This document shows, piece by piece, positions 7,447 through 13,942 of a DNA stretch of 13,942 bases. The position numbers and the translations under genes are program-made. The notes beneath the pieces are model-generated. The model was given only the letters and a program-made list of their open reading frames with translations, was not told where the DNA came from and did no database searches. Origin of the DNA: Actinomycetota bacterium (lineage in GTDB: Bacteria > Actinomycetota > Actinomycetes > Mycobacteriales > Micromonosporaceae); the NCBI GenBank assembly GCA_005885115.1, contig VAXX01000040.1:1-13942 (forward strand), read 5' to 3'. Within the stretch, counting starts at the first letter, position 1, and each line of letters opens with the position of its first letter.

Positions 7447-8265
7447 ATGCGACACCTCGGTTCGATCGTCCTGTCCCTCGTCGTGACCGCGCTGCTGTAC
7501 GTGCTGGCCGGGCTCGGCACGGTCAAGGTGTTCTCGACCACGGAGTCGGGCGGCCACCTCGGTACGACGGCGGTCGGGGTGCTCGCGCTGATCGCCGCCG
7601 GCCTGCTGTACACGCTGCTCATGCTGCCCAGGTGGTCCCCGCTCGGCCTGGTCCTGGCCGGGCTGGTGCTGCTCGTCATCCAGGGCTGGGACCTGTTCGC
7701 GTCGACCAACTTCGTCCAGACGCTCTCGGCGAAGGTGCTCGGGACCGACGCCGTGCTGTACGCGCCGGCCCGCTTCGGGCTACCGCTGATCCTCGCGATG
7801 CCGCTCCTGCTCACGATCGTCAGCCCGCGCCGGTGGCGGCGCAGCGCGCAGCCGGCCGCCCCGGTGCAGTACCCGCCGGCCGCGCAGCCGTACGGGTACC
7901 AGCCGTACGCGCCGAGCTACCCGCCGGCCCCGCCCGGCCCGTCGTACCCGGCCGCGCCCGCGCCCTCGTCGGTACCGCCGGTACCGGTACCGGCGGCCGA
8001 GGACGGGTCCTCCGCGACCCGCCCGCTGTACCCTCCGCCGTCCAGCTTCCCGCCCCCGCCGCCCGCGCCAGGCTGGGGCCAGCCGGCCGCGCCGCAGCCC
8101 CCGCAGTACGCAGCACCGCAGTCCGCACCGCCAGCGCCGCCGCAGTCGGCACCGCCGGCCCCGCCGGCCTGGCCACTGGCCGAGCGACCGGCGACGCCGG
8201 GCGACGAGCCGACCGCCCTGGTCACCGAGCCACCCGCCGATCCGGACAGCACCCGCAAGCTCTGA
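7447..8265 (+). CDS. MRHLG-type four-span membrane protein, copy 2, proline-rich tail
   Basis: This protein has 272 residues and is a paralog of the preceding gene: MRHLG start, RWSPLG at 62-67, SPRRWRR at 126-132, and four spans at about 5-24, 40-60, 66-86 and 107-126. The tail from about 134 is long and rich in Pro, Ala, Tyr and Gln (for example QPYGYQPYAPSYPPAPPGP), includes PQSAPPAP twice in a row, and ends with an acidic TALVTEPPADPDSTRKL. Such tails are usually disordered and bind partners or span the wall, but which side it faces is not shown. The ATG at 7447 has a strong GGGAGG site 5 bases upstream, unlike its leaderless-looking neighbour, so the two copies seem to be translated differently. 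The function is unknown. A hairpin directly follows the stop codon. Confidence 0.82.
   Translation: MRHLGSIVLSLVVTALLYVLAGLGTVKVFSTTESGGHLGTTAVGVLALIAAGLLYTLLMLPRWSPLGLVLAGLVLLVIQGWDLFASTNFVQTLSAKVLGTDAVLYAPARFGLPLILAMPLLLTIVSPRRWRRSAQPAAPVQYPPAAQPYGYQPYAPSYPPAPPGPSYPAAPAPSSVPPVPVPAAEDGSSATRPLYPPPSSFPPPPPAPGWGQPAAPQPPQYAAPQSAPPAPPQSAPPAPPAWPLAERPATPGDEPTALVTEPPADPDSTRKL
7975..7996. repeat. 22-bp perfect palindrome inside the proline-rich tail
   Basis: The stretch is CCGCCG, GTACCGGTAC, CGGCGG, identical to its own reverse complement over 22 bases. It encodes part of a Pro-Pro-Val-Pro-Val-Pro run. It contains two GTAC steps and no spacer. It is most simply a by-product of alternating Val-Pro codons (GTA CCG), but it could extrude or block polymerases. 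Confidence 0.85.
8116..8163 (+). repeat. Two 24-base tandem units encoding PQSAPPAP
   Basis: Units 8116-8139 and 8140-8163 differ at three bases, mostly third positions, and each encodes PQSAPPAP within the disordered tail. Both units are in frame, so copy-number change would not shift the reading frame. Confidence 0.8.
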
Positions 8266-8267
8266 TA

Positions 8268-8290
8268 CACGGCGAATCCCGCCCGCCGTG
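8268..8290 (+). terminator. Hairpin just after the copy-2 membrane protein stop
   Basis: CACGGCG (8268-8274) pairs exactly with CGCCGTG (8284-8290) around a 9-base loop and starts 3 bases after the TGA. No U tract follows. Its right arm is shared with the alternative stem at 8284-8327. Confidence 0.5.
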
Positions 8291-8327
8291 ACGGTAGGCA
8301 GACGAAGCGTCACAGAACCGTCCGGCG
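8284..8327 (+). promoter_or_regulatory. Alternative 11-bp stem competing with the upstream hairpin
   Basis: CGCCG-GACGGT (8284-8295, with T8289 bulged) pairs with ACCGTCCGGCG (8317-8327). The 21-base loop holds a small GACG/CGTC hairpin (8301-8311). Bases 8284-8290 are needed both here and in the terminator-like hairpin 8268-8290, so only one can form at a time. This layout resembles terminator/antiterminator switching, but no ligand or leader peptide is evident. Confidence 0.35.
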
Positions 8328-8363
8328 AGGGCCCGCGCCCACACCGGCACGTCCCGTACCGGC

Positions 8364-8369
8364 TATCCT
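8364..8369 (+). promoter_or_regulatory. Candidate -10 box for ugd
   Basis: TATCCT fits TANNNT and would give a leader of about 85 bases before the GTG at 8462. No good -35 hexamer is seen at the usual distance. Confidence 0.35.
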
Positions 8370-8405
8370 CGCCGGGACGGGGTATGAGCGAACGTATCCC
8401 GCCCG

Positions 8406-8434
8406 GGCAGGTGTATCCCACCCCTGCACCTGCC
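8406..8434 (+). promoter_or_regulatory. Leader hairpin upstream of ugd
   Basis: GGCAGGTG (8406-8413) pairs exactly with CACCTGCC (8427-8434). Two more inner pairs (T-G, A-T) make a 10-bp stem around a 9-base loop. It ends 16 bases before the ribosome binding site GGAG (8451-8454), so it is either a 5' leader structure or a DNA dyad for a repressor. Confidence 0.45.
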
Positions 8435-8461
8435 GTCACCCGTAGGAAGCGGAGACCCGGC

Positions 8462-9898
8462 GTGACCATCGCGTACCCGAGCAACCAGTCCCTGCAGACC
8501 CCGCTCACCGTCAGCCCGCCCTCGGGTGCGCCCCGCCCCCGGCTGACCTTCCTCGGCACCGGCTACCTCGGCGCGACGTACGCGATCTGCTTCGCCGAGA
8601 TGGGCTACGACGTGCTCGGCTTCGACATCGACGAAGCCAAGATCGCCAAGCTGGCCGCCGGTGAGGTGCCGTTCCACGAGCCCGGGCTGGACGAGCTGCT
8701 GCGCAAGAACCTGGGCACCGGCCGGCTGCGCTTCACCACCTCGTACGACGAGGTGGCCGACTTCGGGGACGTGCACTTCATCTGCGTCGGTACCCCCCAG
8801 CGCGCCGACGGCCTGGCCGCCGACCTGTCCTACGTGGAGAGCGCGGTCACCGGGCTGGCGCAGCGGCTGCACCGCAAGGCGCTGATTGTCGGAAAGTCGA
8901 CCGTACCGGTCGGCACCGCCGAGTGGGTCGAGGACATGGTGCGCCGGCTCAGCCCGCCCGAGGCGACGGTCGAGGTCGCGTGGAGCCCGGAGTTCCTGCA
9001 GGAGGGGTTCGCGGTCGAGGACGTGCTGCGGCCCAACCGGGTCATCTTCGGGGTCAAGAGCGAGTGGGCGCAGGCCATGCTGTACGCCGCCCACAAGGGC
9101 GTGTTCGACCTGGCGCAGACCGAGGACCGCGAGGTGCCGATCGTGGTCACCGACTTCGCCACCGCCGAGCTGGTCAAGGTCGCGGCCAACGCCTTCCTGG
9201 CCACCAAGATCTCCTTCATCAACGCGATGGCCGAGGTGTGCGAGGCCAGCGGCGCCGACGTGACCCAACTGGCCAGGGCCATCGGGTACGACCCCCGGAT
9301 CGGCAACAAGTTCCTGCGCGCCGGTCTCGGCTTCGGCGGCGCCTGCCTGCCCAAGGACATCCGCGCGTTCCAGGCCCGGGCCCAGGAGCTCGGGGTCGGT
9401 GAGGCGCTGCGCTTCCTGCACGAGGTCGACCTGATCAACATCCGGCGCCGGCAGCGGGTCGTACAACTGGCCGCCGAGCTGCTGGAGCGGCCCAACGGTC
9501 CGGCCGGTCCGGACCTGTCCGGCCTGCGGATCGCGGTACTGGGCGCGACGTTCAAGCCCAACTCCGACGACGTACGCGACTCGCCGGCCCTCTCGGTCGC
9601 CGGCAAGCTGGGCCGCACCGGGGCCACGGTCGTCGTGTACGACCCGGAGGGGCTGGCCAACGCCGAGCGGGAACTGCCCGACGTGCACTACGCCAAGACG
9701 CTGTCGGACGCGGTGAGCCGGGCCGACCTGGTGTGCGTACTCACCGAGTGGGAGGAGTTCCGCAACGCCGACCCGGTCGCGCTGGCGGAACTGGCCGCCG
9801 GACGCCGCGTCATCGACGCGCGGAACTGCCTTGACCAGGCGGTATGGGTACGGGCGGGTTGGGTGTACCGGGGGATGGGGCGTCCCGCGCTCACCTGA
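8462..9898 (+). CDS. ugd: UDP-glucose 6-dehydrogenase
   Basis: This enzyme oxidises UDP-glucose twice with NAD+ to UDP-glucuronate, a precursor for uronic-acid glycans, in the cytoplasm. It has 478 residues. The N-terminal Rossmann motif GTGYLG is at residues 32-37, and KSTVPVGT is at 145-152. SPEFLQEGFAVEDVLRPNR is at 175-193. The central helix NAFLATKISFINA is at 243-255. The catalytic cysteine C295 lies in GLGFGGACLPKD (288-299). The C-terminal UDP-binding domain has LGATFKPNSDDVRDSPAL. The GTG at 8462 is chosen because GGAG sits 7 bases upstream. The first ~26 residues (to PRPRLTF) are an extra polar N-terminus. An in-frame ATG at 8384 would add 26 more but would read through the leader hairpin. 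All key residues are present, so it should be active. GDP-mannose dehydrogenase is the nearest alternative, less likely given the motif set. Confidence 0.92.
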   Translation: MTIAYPSNQSLQTPLTVSPPSGAPRPRLTFLGTGYLGATYAICFAEMGYDVLGFDIDEAKIAKLAAGEVPFHEPGLDELLRKNLGTGRLRFTTSYDEVADFGDVHFICVGTPQRADGLAADLSYVESAVTGLAQRLHRKALIVGKSTVPVGTAEWVEDMVRRLSPPEATVEVAWSPEFLQEGFAVEDVLRPNRVIFGVKSEWAQAMLYAAHKGVFDLAQTEDREVPIVVTDFATAELVKVAANAFLATKISFINAMAEVCEASGADVTQLARAIGYDPRIGNKFLRAGLGFGGACLPKDIRAFQARAQELGVGEALRFLHEVDLINIRRRQRVVQLAAELLERPNGPAGPDLSGLRIAVLGATFKPNSDDVRDSPALSVAGKLGRTGATVVVYDPEGLANAERELPDVHYAKTLSDAVSRADLVCVLTEWEEFRNADPVALAELAAGRRVIDARNCLDQAVWVRAGWVYRGMGRPALT

Positions 9899-9918
9899 TC
9901 GGGTACGACACGCGGACT

Positions 9919-9938
9919 GTGGGCTAGCCATAGCTCGC
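9919..9938 (+). terminator. Weak hairpin after ugd
   Basis: GTGGGCTA (9919-9926) can pair with TAGCTCGC (9931-9938) around a GCCA loop, with two G-U pairs. It lies 20 bases after the ugd stop and 46 bases before the next start. It is a possible terminator with no U tract. Confidence 0.3.
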
Positions 9939-9984
9939 CGTCACTCGGCATGCTTTCCGGGAGAACCCCGACAGGAGGGCCGCC

Positions 9985-12900
9985 GTGGGGTCGTACCCCT
10001 GCTCGAACTGTGGTGCCCGCGCCGACACGGTGACCGGCTGCCCTGAGTGCGGGCGTACCGTCGCGCAGGAGATCGCCTCGCTCAGCAAGGTGATCAGCAG
10101 CATGCAGTTCCGCAACAAGGACATGGTGGAGGCCCGTACCCTCCTGATGAAGCGGCTGCAGGGGGCGATCGCCACCCGGTCGCTGCTGATCCAGGCGAAC
10201 GAGGTGGCGCAGAAGACCGGCGCCGGGCCGCTGCGCCGGGTCCGGCCGGCACCCGACGTGGCGTACGGGCCGGCGCGCACCCGGGTACCCGAGCACATCG
10301 TGCCCGGTCCGCGCGACTCGGCACCGCCGCCACCGGTGCCGAACGGCCGTACCATCCCGTCGCGCCGCCGGCCCAGCCCCACCCCGCCGCCGCCCGGACC
10401 GCACCCGCCCGAAGCGTCCGCGCTGTCCATGCAGAACGTCCTGCTCTGGCTGGGCGCGCTGCTGTTCGCGGTCACCGGCACCGGATACCTGCTGCGTAGC
10501 CTGGGCGGGATCTCCCGGGTACTGGTGTTCGCGGTCCTCGCCACGGCGGTCCTGGCCGGCGCGCTCCTGGTCGTCAAGCGGGGACTGAACGCGACGGCGG
10601 AGACGATCGCCTCGGTCGGGCTGCTGTTCGTCCTGCTCGACGGGTTCGCGGTCTGGACCGTCTGGCTCATCCACACCACGATCTCCGGCCGGGTGTACGG
10701 CGGGCTGGTGTTCCTGGTGACCGCCTGCGTCGCCGCCGGGTACCGCAACTTCAGCCACCTCAAGGCCCCGCGGTACGCCACCGTCCTGCTGTTGCAGCCG
10801 GTACTGCCGCTGCTGCTGGGCAGCGCGCTGCACGACACCGTACGGTGGTCCGCCGCCCTGGCCGCGATCGCGCTCCAGGACCTCGCGATCGCGCTGGTCC
10901 TGCGGGCCACCCCGGACGACGAGGCGTACCTGGAGGACGCCGCCTGGGTACTGCACGGCGCGGCCGTCGCCGGTGCCGTGGCCGCGGCGGCCACCGCGCT
11001 GACCCAGGCGCACACCGTCAACTCGGCACTGGCCGGGGCAGCGGCGCTGCTGGTCGCCGGCACCGTCGGGCTCGCCGGTGGGCTCACGGTGCACCGCCGG
11101 CCGCTGGCCGACGTCGGCGCCGGCCTGGATACCCTCGCGCTGATCGGGGCGGTCGGCCGGTTCGCCGCGGTCGCGCTGCCCGGGCGCGGGCTGGTCGCCT
11201 CGGCGGCGGCGGTCCTGGTCGCCGCGATCGGGGTGCGCTACCTGCCGACCACCGCGCGGCGCGGACCACAGATCGCCGGCGCGCTCGCCGCCGGTACCCT
11301 CGGCCTCGTCGTCCTCGCCCGCGGCATCAACGGGGTCGCGGCCGCGGTCCGCGCGGCGCTGCCGGTCTGGAAGGCGGACCTCAGCGGGTACGCCCACCAC
11401 GTCGCCACCGCCGCCGGCCCGGACTCCTGGCAGCTCGCCCTGACCGCGCTGATCCTCACCGTCGCGGCGGTCCTGATGGTGGCGCCGGAGTACCGCGCCG
11501 ACGCCGGCGTCGCCGGTGCCGGGCTGACCCTCCTCCTCGCCCCGTCCGCGCTGCACCTGCCCTGGGCGCTCGCCCCGGTCCTCCCGGTCGCCGGCGCCAT
11601 CGCGATCGGCGCGTACGGCCTGGCCGCCACCCTGCCCCGGTCCGCCTGGACCCGCATCGGTACGGCGGCTGTGCTCGGCTTCTACGCCACCGGGATCAGC
11701 CTGGCCCGACCGGGCGGGGGGGCACTCACCCTGACCGCGATCGCGGTCGCCGGGGCGATGATCGGCGCCGCGCCCCGGCTCGGGTTCACCGCGCCCGGAC
11801 CGGCTGCCACGCTCTCCGCCGAGGCGGCGCTCGGCGGTGCCGCCTTCGCCCTACCGGGCGCGGTGGCCTTCGCCACGGCCGGCCTGGCGCCGCCCGGCTC
11901 CCCGCCCGGGCCGGTGCTCGCCGCCGCGTACCTGGCCCTCGCCGGTACCCTCAGCGCCGCCGCGATCGCCCAGGTGGCCCGGGCCACGTCCAGCCCGTTG
12001 CCGACGATCGGGGCCACGCTGGGCGCGATCGTGGTGGCCCTGGTCGCCTTCCTCGTCCCGCACGTCCAGATGCTGGACTGGGGCGTGGCGATCCTGCTGC
12101 TCGGGGCGGCCGTCCTGTTGCTGCTCGCCCCGTCCCTGGACGCCGGTGGCCGGCTGATGGCCGGGCTGGACGGCTCGGACGTCGCCGCGCTCGCGGTCAC
12201 CACGGCCGCACTCGCCGCGCTGTCCCGGGTCGCCGCGCTGGTCGTACCCCGGTATCCGCTGGCCACCGTCGCGGCGCTGGTACTCGGGGTCGCCCTCGGG
12301 GTACGCGCGCTGCCGGCCGACTGGCGGCGTGGCCCGATGGTGGGCAACGCACTGGTCGGCGGGTTCATCACGGCGCTCGCCGGGATCGGGGCGGTCACCG
12401 GTGCCGTGGACGCGCTGCGGGCCGTACGACCGGTGTGGCACACCAACCTCGCCACCTGGACCGCGCACCCGGCCGGGGCGCCCGGACCGCAGATCCCGGT
12501 GGCGCTCGGGCTGCTGGCACTGGCCGCGGCCGTGGTGCTGCCCAAGCGGTACGCGCACGCCGTGGCCATCGCACTCGCGGGTCTGGCCACCCTCGCCGTA
12601 CCGTCGGCGTTCAACCTGCCGTGGTGGTCCCCGATCGCGATCAGCGGCGCGGTGTCCACCGCGTCCGGGATCGCCGCGGCCCGCTCCCTGGAACCGCCGG
12701 TCGCCTCCGCCCGGGCCACGGTCGGCGCGATCCTGTTCGCCGACACCCTCGGCGCGAGCCTGATCCGGCCGGACACCACCGCGACGACATTGCTGTTCTC
12801 CGCGCTGATCTACGCCCTGGTCACCGCTACCGCGATCGGTACCTTCCGCGCCACCCAGGCCGATCACCTGGTCCGGATCGGCGGGCTGAGCCTGGCCGGC

Positions 12901-13942
12901 GCCCTGATCAACTTCGCCGCCGCGGTCGGCTGCGCCGCCGCCGCCCTCCGGGAACCGCTCGGTGTCGACCTGACCGCGGCGTTGGCCGCGCTGTGTATCG
13001 GGCTGGCCGTGGCCGGGGTGGTGTGCGACGACCCGGCGTTCCTGTCGTACGTGACGGCGGGCGTGGCCATCGGTGGTACCGGGATCGCCGTGGCCACCGT
13101 CCGGACCGCCCTGCCCGTCGAGGTGTACGCCGCTGCCGCCGCCCTGCTGGCCGTCCTCGCCGAGCTGCTCCGTGCCGCGATGGTGGCCCGGCGGGCCGAC
13201 CGGTCGGGATCGGGTCTGCGCGCGGGACCGCTGGACGACCGGCCGGTCCCGATCCAGCGGCTTCCCCGCCCCCAGGGGTACGTGCTGTTCCTCGCCGCCG
13301 GACCGGCGACCCTGCTCGCCCTGATCCGGCTGGCCCCGTCCCTGGCCGCCGCGCTGTTCGGCCCGTACCGCTGGGTCACCCACGTCTGGACCGGCCCGCC
13401 ACCGGACTCCCTGGGTACGCTCGGCCCGCTCGGCCACTGGGTCGGCGGGGGGACCGAGGTTCTCGCCGCGGTCATCCTGACCCTGGCGGCGATGCTCGGC
13501 GCGGTCGGCTTCGGCGGCGACGTGTACGCCGTCCAGGCCCGAGCCGTGGCCGTGGTGATCCCCGGCGTCGCCACCACCCTGATGATCGCCCCGTACGCGT
13601 TGCGCACCAACTGGCCCCTCGGGCCGGCTGCCGCCATCGCGGTGGCCGCACTGTGCGGGCTCGGGGTCGCGCTGACCCCGGTACCACCGGACACGCTGGC
13701 CGCCGAGCCGCTGCGCGCGGCCCGCCGGATCGTCGTGGTGATCTGCCTGCTCGCCGGGGCCGCCGGGCTGACCGGGGCGCTGGCCACCCGTACCGTGACC
13801 CTCGGTGCCCTGGCCGCGACGACCCTCACCGGACTGGCCGCCGCCCTGTACGGGGTCACCCGCCGGGCCCGGGTCACCGGCTGGCTGGTCGCCACCGGGG
13901 CCGGTCAGATCCTCGCCCTGGTCACCGGCGAGGTCGCCGGAC
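9985..13942 (+). CDS. Giant zinc-ribbon multipass membrane protein, SCO7613-like (3' partial)
   Basis: The frame is open from GTG 9985 to the window end (1319 residues, no stop). AGGAGGG lies 5 bases before the GTG. Residues 6-22 form a zinc ribbon, CSNC then CPEC (C6, C9, C19, C22). A charged helical segment follows (about 25-80), then a Pro/Arg-rich linker (about 85-145) with PPPP runs. From about 150 on, almost everything is hydrophobic Ala/Leu/Val/Gly, with some thirty or more probable membrane spans. The layout resembles actinobacterial proteins annotated as SCO7613 C-terminal domain-containing membrane proteins, whose function is not established; this match is from memory of the pattern. 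Within the membrane part three similar modules are visible, with landmarks PVW...L and PSALHLPW (W462/W527), PVW and PSAFNLPW (W818/W880), and VW and PYALRTNW (W1135/W1210). The gene follows ugd by 86 bases, possibly with its own promoter. Confidence 0.85.
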   Translation, partial: MGSYPCSNCGARADTVTGCPECGRTVAQEIASLSKVISSMQFRNKDMVEARTLLMKRLQGAIATRSLLIQANEVAQKTGAGPLRRVRPAPDVAYGPARTRVPEHIVPGPRDSAPPPPVPNGRTIPSRRRPSPTPPPPGPHPPEASALSMQNVLLWLGALLFAVTGTGYLLRSLGGISRVLVFAVLATAVLAGALLVVKRGLNATAETIASVGLLFVLLDGFAVWTVWLIHTTISGRVYGGLVFLVTACVAAGYRNFSHLKAPRYATVLLLQPVLPLLLGSALHDTVRWSAALAAIALQDLAIALVLRATPDDEAYLEDAAWVLHGAAVAGAVAAAATALTQAHTVNSALAGAAALLVAGTVGLAGGLTVHRRPLADVGAGLDTLALIGAVGRFAAVALPGRGLVASAAAVLVAAIGVRYLPTTARRGPQIAGALAAGTLGLVVLARGINGVAAAVRAALPVWKADLSGYAHHVATAAGPDSWQLALTALILTVAAVLMVAPEYRADAGVAGAGLTLLLAPSALHLPWALAPVLPVAGAIAIGAYGLAATLPRSAWTRIGTAAVLGFYATGISLARPGGGALTLTAIAVAGAMIGAAPRLGFTAPGPAATLSAEAALGGAAFALPGAVAFATAGLAPPGSPPGPVLAAAYLALAGTLSAAAIAQVARATSSPLPTIGATLGAIVVALVAFLVPHVQMLDWGVAILLLGAAVLLLLAPSLDAGGRLMAGLDGSDVAALAVTTAALAALSRVAALVVPRYPLATVAALVLGVALGVRALPADWRRGPMVGNALVGGFITALAGIGAVTGAVDALRAVRPVWHTNLATWTAHPAGAPGPQIPVALGLLALAAAVVLPKRYAHAVAIALAGLATLAVPSAFNLPWWSPIAISGAVSTASGIAAARSLEPPVASARATVGAILFADTLGASLIRPDTTATTLLFSALIYALVTATAIGTFRATQADHLVRIGGLSLAGALINFAAAVGCAAAALREPLGVDLTAALAALCIGLAVAGVVCDDPAFLSYVTAGVAIGGTGIAVATVRTALPVEVYAAAAALLAVLAELLRAAMVARRADRSGSGLRAGPLDDRPVPIQRLPRPQGYVLFLAAGPATLLALIRLAPSLAAALFGPYRWVTHVWTGPPPDSLGTLGPLGHWVGGGTEVLAAVILTLAAMLGAVGFGGDVYAVQARAVAVVIPGVATTLMIAPYALRTNWPLGPAAAIAVAALCGLGVALTPVPPDTLAAEPLRAARRIVVVICLLAGAAGLTGALATRTVTLGALAATTLTGLAAALYGVTRRARVTGWLVATGAGQILALVTGEVAG

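Noticed and set aside
8384..8386. Upstream ATG as ugd start
   Set aside because: The extra 26 residues have no family character and cover a hairpin; the GTG at 8462 has a better-spaced GGAG site. Kept as a possibility only.
9688..11556. Long minus-strand open frame opposite the ugd 3' end and the zinc-ribbon membrane gene
   Set aside because: It is rich in Arg/Gly/Gln with no domain pattern, and runs antisense to two well-supported genes. Long antisense frames are expected at this GC content.
11851..13437. Long minus-strand open frame (528 codons) inside the membrane gene
   Set aside because: Its composition is Gly/Arg/Gln-rich and low in complexity, with no ribosome binding site of note; it is an antisense shadow of the membrane gene.

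Overview
The window is very GC-rich DNA with strong G/C at third codon positions, GTG starts mixed with ATG starts, and gene families typical of actinomycetes. These include a TIGR03089-type protein, a large zinc-ribbon membrane protein resembling the SCO7613 group, and small membrane proteins with proline-rich tails. An actinomycete, most likely Micromonosporaceae, fits best. That is inference from composition and gene content, not from a marker gene. I see no tRNA, rRNA, CRISPR array, insertion sequence or phage gene.

Layout, left to right. Positions 3-1370 (+) hold the 3' part of a TPR-plus-multipass membrane protein. Converging on it is a minus-strand pair, a GT4 glycosyltransferase (2480-3616) followed by mannose-1-phosphate guanylyltransferase ManC (1411-2412). 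This pair would supply and probably use GDP-mannose for an envelope glycan or glycolipid. A 133-base divergent region separates it from a broken TIGR03089-type gene (3750-4306, +). A second minus-strand pair follows: a hotdog acyl-CoA thioesterase (6197-6712) overlapping by ATGA an acetoacetyl-CoA synthetase (4284-6200).

From 6737 on, everything runs rightward. Two paralogous small membrane proteins, both beginning MRHLG (6737-7375 and 7447-8265), are followed by UDP-glucose 6-dehydrogenase (8462-9898), which makes UDP-glucuronate. Last is a giant zinc-ribbon multipass membrane protein (9985 to the window end, 3' partial).

The most interesting points follow. (1) Two back-to-back TANNNT boxes share one TA at 6720-6729, each exactly 7 bases from an ATG, which looks like a leaderless bidirectional promoter. 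(2) The giant membrane protein appears to contain three copies of a module of about 320-356 residues. (3) Two neighbouring genes, the TIGR03089 gene and manC, both seem to have lost internal segments. (4) The spacer before ugd can form two mutually exclusive hairpins plus a third leader hairpin. (5) The MRHLG proteins are a tandem paralog pair of unknown role. I do not see a clear, complete new system such as a defence or mobile module. The window looks mostly chromosomal, with a theme of cell-envelope sugar nucleotides and membrane proteins of unknown function.
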